Below, piece after piece: positions 11,089-23,577 of a DNA stretch of 64,000 bases (the first letter of the stretch is position 1; each line of letters begins with the position of its first letter). Made by a program: the position numbers and the translations under genes. A model generated the notes under the pieces. That model was not told where the DNA came from. It made no database searches and saw only the letters and a list, made by a program, of their open reading frames with translations. Source of the DNA: Triticum aestivum (lineage: Eukaryota > Streptophyta > Magnoliopsida > Poales > Poaceae); NCBI RefSeq assembly GCF_018294505.1, contig NC_057814.1, positions 295,558,059 to 295,622,058 of the forward strand, written 5' to 3'.

Positions 11089-14000
11089 GATGAATCTCGC
11101 CCTCGAGATTCGGGTTGGCTAGAAAACAGGTGGGAGTGGTTTTTCCGTAGATCTTCCTCTCGCTCCCAGGTGGCCTCATCTTCGGTGTGGTGACTCCACT
11201 GAACTTTGCAAAACTTGATAACCTTGCTGCGGGTAACTCGGCTGGCATACTCGAGAATCTTAACTGGCTTCTCCTCGTAGGTCAAATCACTTTCCAACTG
11301 AATCGCTTCCAGTGGCACAGTATCTCTCAGTGGTATCTCAGCCATCTCTGCGTGGCACTTCTTCAACTGCGAAACGTGAAATACATCATGTACTTCAGAC
11401 AATCCTTCGGGCAATTCCAGCTTGTAAGCAACTTCTCCCATACGTTCCAACACTCTGTATGGTCCAATAAAACGGGGTGCTAACTTTCCCTTAACTCCAA
11501 AGCGCTTCACTCCTCGAAGTGGTGATACTCGAAGATACACTCTGTCTCCGATTTTGTGAACTGTCTCCTTGCATTTAGAATCAGCATAACTCTTCTGCCT
11601 GGACTGGGCTACCTTGAGCCTATCGCGAATCAACTTCACTTTCTGTTCAGACTCCTTAATCAAATCTGGTCCAAACAACTGACGGTCTCCAACTTCGTCC
11701 CATAACAACGGCGTTTTACACCTCCTTCCGTACAAAGCTTCGAAAGGGGCCATCTTCAAACTGGTTTGATAACTGTTGTTATACGAAAACTCCGCATATG
11801 GCAAATTGTCGTCCCAACTTGATCCATAATCTAGCGCACAAGCTCTCAACATGTCCTCCAAAATCTGGTTGACTCTCTCGGTCTATCCATCTGTCTGCGG
11901 GTGAAATGCTGTACTAAATTCCAGCCTGGTTCCCAATGTTTCATGTAACTGCTTCCAAAACTTTGATGTAAATTGGGTTCCTCTGTCTGATACAATGGTC
12001 CTCGGAACTCCATGCAAACATACTATCCTGGTCATGTATATCTTTGCCAACTTAGCACTGGTCTAAGTGGTCTTCACTGGAATGAAATGAGCCACTTTCG
12101 TCAAACGGTCGACTACAACCCATATCGAGTCATAGCCTGAACGAGTGCTGGGTAATCCGGTGATAAAATCCATGCCTATTTTATCCCACTTCCATTCGGG
12201 TATCGGCAATGGCTGTAGCAATCCTGCTGGCTTCTGATGCTCTGCCTTCACTCTCTGACATACATCACAAACTGCTACAAACTCCGCAATGTCCTTCTTC
12301 ATTCCGGTCCACCAGAAAGTATTCTTCAAATCCAAATACATCTTGGTATTCCCTGGGTGAATCGAGTACGGTGAATCATGGGCTTCTTGCAAAATCAACT
12401 TCCTGATCTCCGGATCATTTGGCACATATACGCGGTCCTCGAACCATAAGGTATCGTGCTCATCCTCATGAAATCCCTTGGCTTTACCTTTGCTCATCTT
12501 CGCTTTTATCTCTTCAATCTCCTTGTCTGTCTTCTGAGCTTCTCTGATCTTGTCCATCAAGGTAGAATGAATATCCAATGACGCTAAATAGCCTCTTGGG
12601 ACTATCTCCAAACATAACTCACGTATGTCCTCGGCTAACTCCTGAGGTAACTCTCCTGTCATGAGGGTGTTGACATGACTCTTGCGGCTCAACGCGTCTG
12701 CTACTACGTTAGCCTTTCCGGGGGGATAATGCAATCTCATATCATAGTCTTTGATGAGCTCCAACCATCTCCTCTGTCTGAGGTTTAACTCCTTTTGTGT
12801 GAAAATGTACTTCAAACTCTTGTGATCCGTGTACACCTCACAATGGTTTCCGATGAGAAAATGCCTCCATGTTTTCAATGCATGCACTACGGCTGCTAAT
12901 TCCAAATCGTGCGTAGCATAATTCTTCTCATGGGGTTTAAGTTGTCGTGAAGCATACGAAACAACTCTTCCTTCCTGCATAAGCACTGCTCCAAGTCCTC
13001 GACGAGAAGCGTCGCAATAAACTTCATAATCCTTGCGTTGATCTGGCAGAATCAACACTGGTGATGTAACCAATCGTTTCTTCAACTCCTGGAAACTAGC
13101 TTCACATTCCTCAGTCCAATTGAATTTGGTGTCCTTCTTCAATAGCTCAGTCATGGGCTTAGCAATCCTTGAGAAATTCTCGATAAATCTCCTGTAGTAT
13201 CCTGCAAGTCCAAGAAAACTCCGGATTTCTCCAACTGTAGTGGGTGATTCCCAACTGGTCACTGTGTCAACCTTGGCAGGGTCTACTGCTATTCCTTCTC
13301 CAGAAATAACATGTCCAAGGAATCCAACTTCCTTCAACCAAAACTCACATTTGCTGAACTTGGCATATAATTGATGTTCTCTGAGCTTCTCAAGCACCAA
13401 TCCTAAATGCTCCTGATGCTCTTCTTCATCCTTGGAAAATATTAAAATATCATCAATGAACACCACGACGAACTTATCCAAAAACTCCATAAACACTTTG
13501 TTCATCAGGTTCATGAAATAGGCCGGTGCGTTAGTCAGTCCAAATGACATAACGGTATACTCATACAATCCATATCTGGTGGTAAATGCCGTCTTGGGTA
13601 TATCCTGCTCTCGAATCTTTAACAGATGGTATCCTGATCGTAGATCGATCTTGGAAAATACTTTAGCTCCTTGCAGGCGGTCAAACAAATCATTGATCAT
13701 CGGCAGTGGGTACTTGTTTTTGATGGTCACTTCATTCAATCCTCGGTAATCAACAACCATCCTTATTGATCCATCTTTCTTCTCTACTAGAAGTACTGGT
13801 GATCCCCAAGGTGACGAACTTGGGCGAATATAGCCTTTATCCAGTAACTCCTTGATCTGCTTCTTAATTTCCTCCAAATCCTTTGCGGGCATCCTGTACG
13901 GTCTCTTAGATATTGGCCCTGTGCCTGGCAAAAGTTCAATCAAGAACTCAATGTCTCTATCTGGTGGCATGCCTGGCAACTCTTCTGGAAATACATCCGG

Positions 14001-15473
14001 ATAATCCTTCACCACTGGTACTTCCTCCTGTACAACTCCTGATAAGGAATTCACTTGAGTCCTCTTCGGCATGTGCCTGGATACATACTTGATCCTCTTT
14101 CCTTCAGGGGTGGTAAGCAAAATAGTCTTGCTGGCACAATCAATGTTTCCTCCATACAACGATAGCCAATCCATTCCCAAAATCACATCCAAACCTTGCG
14201 ATTCCAAAACAATGAGGTCTGTGGGGAAAACATGCCTTCCAATGGCCAACGGTATCTTAAAACATCCTTGGGTAGCCATATACTCTGCTCCTGGCGAGGT
14301 TACTAACATGGGGCTTTTGAGAACTTGGGTGGACATCTTAAACTTGTTTACGAATCCCCTTGATATGTATGAATGCGATGCACCAGTATCGAAAAGAACA
14401 GTTGCAGTAAATGACTTAACCAAAAACTTACCTATTACTGCATCAGGCTGAGCTTCAATCTCCTCCACGCTCACGTGGTTCACATGTCCTTTATTGAACG
14501 GGTTCGGCTTCTTCCCAGAGCTTCCATTGCCATTTCCATTTTGGGCTTCGGGACAGTCGGTAGCGTAATGTCCCGTCTTCTGGCACTTGAAACAGGTAAT
14601 GTGACTTAGATCTCTCTTGGTTGGGGTAGATGGGTTGGTGCGGTTCTGTCCGTTTCCTCCTCCATTCCCATTACCATTCTTGGAGCCATTATGGTTGTGC
14701 GAACTACCTCCTCCATGGGTATGCTGAAACTGTCCTCCCGGCTTCGGGGTAAATCGTGGCTTCTGCTGGGCTCCAGAATTGTACTTCCCTTGTCCATACT
14801 TCCTCTTGCGGTTTTCAATCTGCTGTTGCTTCCCTTCAATCATGAGAGCTCTATCTACCAGCTCCTGGTAGTTGTTGAAACTTGCTACCATCAACTGCAT
14901 ACTCAGCTCATCATACAATCCTTCCAGAAACTTCTCCTGCTTGGCAGCATCCGTAGCAATGTCATCTGGTGCATAACGTGCTAACTTACTGAATTCCTCC
15001 ACATACTGGCCTACGGTGCGTCCTCCTTGGCGTAGGTTGCGAAACTCACGCTTCTTCATAGCCATAGCTCCTGCTGAAACATGAGCTGTACGGAAAGCTT
15101 GCTGAAACTGGTCCCATGTGACAGTGTCAATAGGGTGCGTGGCTGTATAATTCTCCCACCATGATGCTGCGGGTCCATCAAGCTGATGTGCGGCAAAACG
15201 CACTCTCTCCGCATCTGTGCATCCTGCAGTGGTCAACTCCCTTCCAACTTTGCGGAGCCAATCATCTGCTACAATCGGCTCGGTGCTACTGGAAAACACC
15301 GGCGGGTTTAGCCTTAAGAAACGGGCTAAGTGATCAACAGGTGGTGGTGGCGGTGGGTTGTTGTTGTTGTTGCCTTGGTTCTGAACTAACACTTGCATCA
15401 AGGCATTCTGTTGCTGAATCAACCGGGTGATCTCTGGCGGGAAAACAAATCCGGTGTCGCGTCTCGGAGGCAT
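11085..15473 (-). pseudogene. Element D gag-pol polyprotein with chromodomain
   Basis: Single long frame of 1136 codons from the ATG at 15473 to a TAG at 12063-12065, then in the same frame to 11085. Gag core at about residues 60-220; zinc knuckle C294-x2-C297-x4-H302-x4-C307; protease DTGAS at 362-366; reverse transcriptase with catalytic FIDD at 672-675; RNase H residues D821, D883, D926; integrase HHCC finger H1032, H1039, C1069, C1072; first integrase Asp in GMDF (1102). The second catalytic Asp and the Glu lie after the TAG, and a second TAG at 11883-11885 falls just before the Glu. The 258-residue tail (11861-11085) carries the C-terminal integrase fold and a chromodomain-like block (EYASRVTRSKVIKFCKVQWS). 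The two stops disable integrase; gag to RNase H remain open. Pseudogene by integrase only. Confidence 0.93.
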
Positions 15474-15792
15474 CTGATAGGTTTACAAAAGATGAGAATT
15501 AAGAATAGAAAGAGGTATGGAGAGAAACACCACCCATATGCTCATGAGACAAATTCAATCAATATCACTCAATCAATCCAAACAAGGCAAAACAATCGAT
15601 GTAATTAGCGTTACAAAGTGCTTGAGCTATACTACTAAATGGGGGAAAACTACTACTGATATGGTGGTCTACTAAAAAATTCTGATCCGTTGAAGACTCC
15701 ATGATGTCTGCTCCAGCTTCATCAATCCATTCGTCTTCACTTGGTTCCGAGTCGGTGTCGTCGATGATGATGTAGTTTTCCAGACAAGTGCA

Positions 15793-16404
15793 TTAGTCGA
15801 CTTCTGCTTTTGGCACTGGATTTCCCACGAATGATCCAATCTTATTCTCCAGGTCGTCAATCTTCCCGACTAGTGCGTTGATTTCCTCCAAATAATCTTC
15901 GCGGGTAGCCTTGAGTTCTTCTTGGAGCTCCTTGATCTTCGTGAATGCCTTCTTCAGTTCTTCCTTGTCCGTGCATATATGGTTCTCCTGGCGTCGAATA
16001 TGTTGGTTCTGCTCCTAGATGAAAGCTGCAATTGATCCATCCTTCTTGGTCTTGATCATCTCCCATTGCGCGTCTCGACGTCCACAAATTTGATAAATTG
16101 TATCCTTAAGCTCCTGGTGATAGACTTCTCCAATGCGTCCCATGGCGATGTGTGCGGCCATGCTCTTCCCTAAACTCCAAGTTGGTTCTTCGAAAACCAA
16201 TCTCATGGGTTCCGTAATTGGCGCAAACGTCCTTCCTGGAATGATAACTTGAATCTTCCAGCTCTCCTCTTCAGGTAATGTAGCGTTGTAGGTTCCGGTG
16301 ACGCTTGGTATTCCTATGTTCAAGTACTTGGTGACTTCCTTCAAGTGTCGTCCAAATGGCGTGTCTTCATCCGGTTGCATGAACTTGCTCCTTGCATTCG
16401 CCAT
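15793..16404 (-). pseudogene. Leader ORF of element D, unknown protein with C-terminal coiled coil
   Basis: A minus-strand reading frame between the primer-binding site and gag. It starts MANARSKFMQPDEDTPFGRH at 16404, runs 129 codons to a TAG (16015-16017), and continues in the same frame to a TAA at 15793-15795, 203 codons in all. The N-terminal half looks globular (TKYLNIGIPSVTGTYNA, then TFAPITEPMRLVFEEP and GRIGEVYHQELKDTIYQI). The C-terminal half is Glu/Lys/Leu-rich and predicted by eye to be a coiled coil (KELQEELKATREDYLEEINA). I recognise no domain. Its place ahead of gag, its good ATG and its coherent composition say it was a real gene of this retrotransposon family. It is not env-like in position. 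The internal TAG probably kills it in this copy. Confidence 0.65.
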
Positions 16405-16499
16405 TCCTAAAAGAGTAGAAAGTGGAAAGGGGTCAGAAATGAGAAGAGAGAAGTTTTCTAGGGCTTAAGCTTAGTGGTCGTGTCCTATAGTCAGCGTGT

Positions 16500-16511
16500 G
16501 CTCTGATACCA
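16500..16511 (-). promoter_or_regulatory. Primer-binding site of element D (initiator tRNA-Met)
   Basis: Minus-strand TGGTATCAGAGC, complementary to the 3' end of plant initiator tRNA-Met. It lies four bases inside the 5' LTR boundary at 16516. It confirms that the right-hand LTR is the 5' one. Confidence 0.9.
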
Positions 16512-16515
16512 ACTT

Positions 16516-19500
16516 TGTAGCGACCAGACCTCAAATGGCCTGTGCTGCTGTGCACCAGTGTCATCCCTGGATCAGTAATGCTGACATGCACAGTACAAAT
16601 GGAGGATTTATACCAGAGTAGCAATCACACACTTATTACATTGAATATCTCCGAAGAGATTAAGTATGAAAACATGGCTTAAGGCCATCTAAAAACGATA
16701 ACAGCGGAAGACTTGGAAGATAAGTGAGTCCATCAACTCCAGCGGCATCACTGAGTATAAGACCACGACCTAAGGCACCTTACTCGTCGTCTAAAAAGTC
16801 TGCAACATGAAACGTTGCAGCCCGAAAACGGGTCAGCACATAGAATATGCTGGCAAAGCAACACATAGAGAACAATGAACAATAATAATGCTATACTATA
16901 TGCATATGTGGCTGGTGGAAAGCTCTATGGTTACAGTTTTTGCGAAAAGCCAATTTTATCCTACTTCAAAAGGAATAAATTTTATTTAACTATCTTGGTG
17001 GTTGAAACATTGAGAAGGTACCTCCAACTCAATCCCAATTAAGTAACATCATTAACCCAACAAAATTAATTATAAGTATCACGGTGATGAGATTCAAATG
17101 ATAATCCAGGTACTAGATACTCAAGTTGTCCATAACCGGGGACACGGCTAATCATGATCAGTTTGTACACTCTGCAGAGGTTTGTGCACTTTTCCCACAA
17201 GACTCGATCGCCTCCGCTTGATTCTCGCACTGCATGATGTTTGAGAAACGGATGACCGAGACACAGTCTTTCAGAAACAGTCACTCTCTACTCTGGATGG
17301 ACCGGTACACCTACTTTCCCCTACATCTGCTAGTCCACCTCTTCAAGAGATCCTGTAACCTACTCAGCTATGCTAGAGCCCATAATAGCTTGTGGCTGCA
17401 CACGGAAGTTTCTAGCATGAATAATCTTATGATCCCTTTGAGCCTGGGTGGCGGACCTTATACAAACAGACAACACTGGGTTCTCCAGGTGCCTCAATCC
17501 ACCCAGATGTGAGTTTTAGTTGCCACCTTAAGTTGAACCATTATTAAACACTCACATCTGTCATGAATATCTCTCAAACCCAAACCACGTCTACGCATAG
17601 CATGGCAATAATAAAAGCAACGTAGAAGTAACTCCCAAGGGTTTGATAGTAAACAGGTAATAGGTACTACCTCAACTACATCCCAATACCCACTGTTTAA
17701 TTAGATCCTAATCATGCAATGTGTTTGGGAAAATAGATCTAATGCAATAAAACTGGGTATGAACGGGGTATGATCAAAGTGTTACTTGCCTTGCTGATGA
17801 TCCGCAAAACCTAGCGAGTCGAAGTAACAAGCGGCACACTCCGGGTATTCTATCGCAAACAAACAAGCATACAATCAGTACTCAGCTAATGCACAGGTAA
17901 AACTCGAATGAAAGATCCAACCAGAAAGTTCAACTTAAGAACTCCGGTTTGCGAAAAGAATCAACTCGGAAGAAGCAATGAAAGTCAAACGGCGGAAGAA
18001 GGAAACTTCGTTTGCTAATCTGGATCTAGGTCAAATTTTACTGTAGCAAAAACTTGTTTGAGTAGGTTAAACGGAAAGAGAATTTCGAGATGAAACTCTA
18101 GGCGCTTGAATCACCTGATTCCGATAAACGAGCGAAAAGTTAAACAGATTCAAAGTTTCGATCAAAAATCGAACCTGAGAAAATAACGAGAAAATCCGTC
18201 GAAAAAGAAAAACGGACGAACGGTTAAATAACTGACGTTCGTTAACAGAGAAAAACCGACGAACGCGTTCGTTAAAATGAACGGTTCGGTGAACGCTCGC
18301 AAAGTAATAAAACCAGAAAAAACCGATCTAGAGTTTTTTTTTAAACAAAAGGTTTTTATTTTCAGAAAAACCGGTCAACACGAACGGCAGTACCTCGACG
18401 GGGCTCGCTCCGGCGAGGGGCTCCGGTGGGCGGGGTCGTCGGCGGGGCAGCAGGGCTCGGGCGGTGGCTCCGGCGGGCAAGGGTGCGGGGCTCCGGCGCT
18501 CCCGGCGGCGAGGGGNNNNNNNNNNNNNNNNNNNNNNNNNNNNNNNNNNNNNNNNNNNNNNNNNNNNNNNNNNNNNNNNNNNNNNNNNNNNNNNNNNNNN
18601 NNNNNNNNNNNNNNNNNNNNNNNNNNNNNNNNNNNNNNNNNNNNNNNNNNNNNNNNNNNNNNNNNNNNNNNNNNNNNNNNNNNNNNNNNNNNNNNNNNNN
18701 NNNNNNNNNNNNNNNNNNNNNNNNNNNNNNNNNNNNNNNNNNNNNNNNNNNNNNNNNNNNNNNNNNNNNNNNNNNNNNNNNNNNNNNNNNNNNNNNNNNN
18801 NNNNNNNNNNNNNGGCTAGATGCGGGGCGGCGGCGGCGGTGGCTCCGGCGATGGTGGCGGCGAAAACGGAGGGGGGGCTATATATATAGGTAGGAGGGGG
18901 GCTAGAGGGCTTGGGGAAGGGGTAAAGCCTGAGGCGGCGGCGGCTTCGTGCTCCCGGCGGACTCCGGCGGCGTGGGGAAGAAGGAGAGCACGAGCGGGCC
19001 GGCCTGGCTTCGGCTGGGCCTCGGCCCAGTCGGGCAAGCGCGTATATATATATATATATATATATATTTTTAAATATGTTCCACGGAAAATATTGCGTAG
19101 AAAAATAAATAAAAATCAGAAAAATACGAGATAAATTTTCCCCGTCTAGTTAGAAAATCTAGAATAGGGTGAACATTTTTAAAATCAAAAATAAACATTT
19201 TGAAAACATGCATATTTTTAAATGCAATAAAAATTGCAAATAAAATCCAATAAATTCCAAATAATGTTTTTAACATTTTTCCTCCAGTATTTCAATGTTT
19301 TTGGAGAAGTCATATTTTCTCCTCTCGTTTATTTTAAAATGAAATATTCTTCCGGAGAGAAAAATAATCAAAAACCAAAATCCTCGTTGGAAAATCAAAT
19401 AAGAAAATTCAAGAAAATCCCCAACTCTCTCCGAGGGTCCTTGAGTTGCTTAGGATTTATCGAGGATTTGTCAAAATGCACAAAACATGATATGCAAATG

Positions 19501-19545
19501 ATGATCTATGTATAACATTCCAAATTGAAAATTTGGGATGTTACA
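16516..19545 (-). repeat. Element D 5' LTR
   Basis: 3030 bp including a 298-base gap. Plus-strand ends are TGTAGCGACC and GATGTTACA. The promoter core is minus-strand CCTATATATATAG at 18878-18890. Near 19043-19066 there is a (TA)n run absent from the other LTR, where T-rich sequence stands instead. Otherwise it matches 8278-11072 closely. Confidence 0.93.
18516..18813. other. Assembly gap (298 N) in the D 5' LTR
   Basis: Run of N inside a G/C-only tract (GGCGGCGAGGGG on the left, GGCGGCGGCGG soon after on the right). About 75 bases of extra GC-rich sequence are resolved left of this gap compared with the other LTR, giving a little more view of the promoter-proximal region. Confidence 0.95.
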
Positions 19546-19595
19546 GGGTCCCAAACTATGCGTCTGAGGATCGAAGGTAACAGGAGGCAGGGGAC
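19546..19595 (-). repeat. Element C 5' LTR, middle fragment
   Basis: Fifty bases between elements D and E. It starts with GGGTC (right D target duplication, 19546-19550) and ends with GGGAC (left E target duplication, 19591-19595). It links the 8240-8277 and 26171-26565 fragments into one LTR. Confidence 0.8.
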
Positions 19596-19597
19596 GA

Positions 19598-21267
19598 TGT
19601 CTACTACACAAACTTCTTCTTGTAGACGTTGTTGGGCCTCCAAGTGCAGAGGTTTGTAGGACAGTAGCAAATTTCCCTCAAGTGGATGACCTAAGGTTTA
19701 TCAATCCGTGGGAGGCGTAGGATGAAGATGGTGTCTTTTAAGCAACCCTGCAACCAAATAACAAAGAGTCTCTTGTGTCCCCAACACACCCAATACAACG
19801 GTAAATTGTATAGGTGCACTAGTTCGGCGAAGAGATGGTGATACAAGTGCAATATGGATGGTAGATAAAGGTTTTTGTAATCTGAAAATATAAAAACAGC
19901 AAGGTAACAAGTGGTAAAAGTGAGCGTAGACGGTATCGCAATGCTAGGAAACAAGGCCTAGGATTCATACTTTCACTAGTCCAAGTTCTCTCAACAATAA
20001 TAACATAATTGGATCATATAACTATCCCTCAACATGCAACAAAGAGTCACCCCAAAGTCACTAGTAGCGGAGAACAAACGAAGAGATTATGGTAGGGTAC
20101 GAAACCACCTCAAAGTTATCCTTTCTGATCGATCTATTCAAGAGTCCGTAGTAAAATAACACGAAGCTATTCTTTCCGTTCGAGCTATCATAGAGTTTGT
20201 ACTAGAATAACACATAAGACACAAATCAACCAAAACCCTAATGTCACCTAGATACTCCAATGTCACCACAAGTATCCGTGGGGTATGATTATACGATATG
20301 CATCACACAATCTCAGATTCATCTATTCATCCAACACAAAGTACATCAAAGAGTGCCCCAAAGTTTCTACCAGTGAGTCAAGACGAAAACGTGTGACAAC
20401 CCCTATGCATAGGTTCATGGGCAGAACCCGCAAGTTGATCACCAAAACATACATCAAGTGGATCACGTGATATCCCATTGTCACCAGAGATAAGCACGGC
20501 AAGACATACATCAAGTGTTCTCAAATCCTTAAAGACTCAATTCGATAAGATAACTTCAAAGGGAAAACTCAATCCATTACAAGAGAGTAGAGGGGGGGAA
20601 ACATCATAAGATCCAACTATAATAGCAAAGCTCGCGATACATCAAGATCGTGTCGAATCAAGAACACGAGAGAGAGACAGAGATTAAACACATAGCTACT
20701 GGTACATACCCTCAGCCCCGAGGGTGAACTACTCCCTCCTTGTCATGGAGAGCGCCGGGATGATGAATATGGCCACCGGTGAGGGATCCCCCCTCCGGCA
20801 GGGTGCCGGAACAGGGTCCCGATTGGTTTTTGGTGGCTACAGAGGTTTGCGGCGGCGGAACTCCCGGTCTATTCTGTTCCCTGAAGGTTTTAGGGTATAT
20901 GGATATATATATATAGGCGAAAGAAGTCGGTAAGGGGAGCCACGAGGGGCCCACGAGGGTGGAGGGCGCGCCCCCTGCCTCGTGCCTTCCTCGTTGCTTC
21001 CCTTACGTATACTCCAAGTCTTCTGGATTGCTTCCGTTCCAAAAATAACTCTCCCGAAGGTTTCATTCCTTTTGGACTCCGTTTGATATTCCTTTTCTGC
21101 GAAACACTGAAACAAGGGAAAAAACAGAAACTGGCACTGGGCTCTGGGTTAATAGGTTAGTCCCAAAAATAATATAGAAGTGCATAGTAAAGCCCATTAA
21201 ACATCCAAGATGGATAATATAATAGCATGAATACTTCATAAATTATAGATACGTTGGAGACGTATCA
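19598..21267 (-). repeat. Element E 3' LTR
   Basis: About 1670 bp, plus-strand start TGTCTACTAC and end GACGTATCA. It matches 24482-26169 closely with scattered changes. The promoter core, minus-strand CCTATATATATATATCC, lies at about 20900-20920. No ORF of note. Confidence 0.9.
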
Positions 21268-21281
21268 GCATCCCCAAGCTT
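21268..21281 (-). promoter_or_regulatory. Polypurine tract region of element E
   Basis: Minus-strand AAGCTTGGGGATGC directly abuts the 3' LTR (TGATACG...). Position and purine-rich core fit a PPT. Confidence 0.75.
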
Positions 21282-23577
21282 AATTCCTACTCGTCCTCGA
21301 GTAGGTAAATGATAAAAGAAATAATTTATGAAGTGTGAATGCTAGCAGGTGCACAATTTTGATCAATAATAATTTCAATCACCCTTTCTAGCATCATTAT
21401 ATATCATAGCAGTAGCTCATCTCATAAAGCTTCTCATGATCAAGTAACAAGCTATTCACATGTTAAAGTATAGATCATGAACTTTCTTGAAAACTAACAA
21501 ACCGTGTTATCAGTCATCAAACAATTACAATTCATCTTATTTCCACGAAGAGTCTATGTCAGAGCTTTGATGTAGCAAACTCCACATACTCAACTATCAT
21601 TTAGTCTTTCACAATTGCTAACACTCACGTGATATTTATGGGTTCAAAGTTTTAATCAGACACAGAGAAAGATAGGGGCTTATTGATTCGCCTCCCAACC
21701 TTTTACCTCAAGGGTAATGTCAACAATAATAGTTCATGATGCCTTACATCCAATTGGATATATATATATATCAGAATCTTTCCAACACAATGTGCTTGCC
21801 AAAGGATAAAATGTAAAAAGGAAAGGTGAAGATCACCATGACTCTTGCATAAGGTAAAAGACAAGAATAAAAGATAGGCCCTTCGCAGAGGGAAGCAGAG
21901 GTTGCCATGCGCTTTTATAGTTGGATGCACAAAATCTTAATGCGAGGGAACGTCACATTATATTGCCACTTGTGATAGGAACCTTTATTATGCAGTCTGT
22001 CGCTTTTATTTCTTCCATATCACAAGATCGTATAAAGCTTATTTTCTCCACACTAAAAGATCATACATATTTAGAGAGCAATTTTTATTGCATGCACCGA
22101 TGACAACTTACTTGAAGGATCTTACTCAATCCATAGGTAGGTATGGTGGACTCTCATGGCAATACTGGTTTAAGGGATGTTTGGAAGCACAAGTAGTCTC
22201 TCTACTTGGTGCAAAGAATTTGGCTAGCATGAGGGGGAAAGGCAAGCTCAATGTGTTGGGCGATCCATGACAATATACTTTATTTCAGATATAAGAAAAC
22301 ATAACCCATTACGTTGTCTTCCTTGTCCAACATCAACCTTTTATCATGTCATATTTTAATGAGTGCTCACAATTACAAAAGATGTCCAAGATAGTATATT
22401 TATATGTGAAATCTCTCTTCCTAGAATATTCTTTCATGAATTATTCAAGTGACCAATACAATGTTTGCTAACCTTCAAAACAATTACCACCTCTACTTCT
22501 TATATGTGAAGGCATTACTCCCCATGGGAAAGTCATATGAAACACATATAATTTCAGATTTATGATATTCAATTCATTCGACCATTTACTCATAGGATAT
22601 AAGTGAAGCACATGAGTAAATGACAAACTACTCCAACAAGATATAAGTGAAGGTCAATGAGTAGTTGAATAATTATGTAGCTATGTGAAAACTCTCTCTC
22701 ATTTAAGAATTTAAGATCTTGGTATTTTATTCATGCAGCAAGCAAAACAAAAGAAAATAAAATGACACTCCAAGCAAAACACATATCATGTGGTGAATAA
22801 AATATAGTTCCAAGTAAAGTTACAGATGAATGAAGACGAAAGAGGGGATGCCTTCCGGGGCATCCCCAAGCATAGGCTCTTGGTTGTCCTTGGATATTAC
22901 CTTGGGGTGCCTTGGGCATCCCCAAGCTTAGGGTCTTACCACTCCTTATTCCGTAGTCCATCATATCTTTACCCAAAACTTGAAAACTTCACAACAGAAA
23001 ACTCGTAAGCTCCGTTAGTATAAGAAAATAAATCACCACTTAGGTACTGTTGTGAACTCATTTTAAATTCATATTGGTGTAATATCTACTGTATTCCAAC
23101 ATCTCTATGGTCCATACCCTCCGATACTACTCATAGATTCATCAAAATAAGAAACAACACATAGAAAACAGAATCTGTCAAAAACAGAACAGTCTGTAGG
23201 AATCTGTATCAAACGTATACTTCTGGAACTCCAAAAATTCTAAAATAAATTGGTGGACCTGAGGAATTTGTCTAGTAATCATCTGCAAAATTAATCAACT
23301 AAATAGCACTCTCCAGTAAAAAAATTTAGCTAATCTCGGCAGCGCTAAAGTTTCTGTTTTTTACAGCATGATCATAAAGACTTCACCCAAGTCTTCCCAA
23401 AGGTTCTACTTGGCACAAACACTAATTAAAACACAAAACCACATCTAAACAGAAGATAGATGGATTATTTATTCCTAAACAGAGCCAAAAATCAAGAAAC
23501 TAAAATAAAATTGGGTTGCCTCCCAACAAGCGCTAACATTTAACGCCCCTAGCTAGGCATGATGATTTCAATGATGC
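21282..23577 (-). other. Non-coding internal region of element E
   Basis: About 2.3 kb of AT-rich sequence with short ORFs only. Two near-copies of the phrase GGCATCCCCAAGC (about 22858 and 22916) echo the purine tract at the 3' LTR, which suggests local duplication of that region. No pol motif could be found on either strand. Confidence 0.6.

Larger units (their letters stand above)
8278..19545 (-). mobile_element. Element D: complete chromovirus-type (Tekay/Del-like) Gypsy retrotransposon
   Basis: An 11.3 kb element with both LTRs, on the minus strand. Plus-strand ends are TGTAGCGACC and GGGATGTTACA, and a perfect 5 bp target duplication GGGTC flanks it (8273-8277 and 19546-19550). Order on the minus strand: 5' LTR (19545-16516), initiator-Met-type PBS, leader ORF (16404-15793), gag-pol (15473-11085), PPT, 3' LTR (11072-8278). 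A chromodomain-like tail on the integrase and the Pr-RT-RH-INT order place it in the chromoviruses; LTR size suggests the Tekay/Del clade. The LTR copies are visibly near-identical except around the N gaps, so insertion is recent relative to its host element C. Pol carries two stops, so this copy is not autonomous now. Confidence 0.93.
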
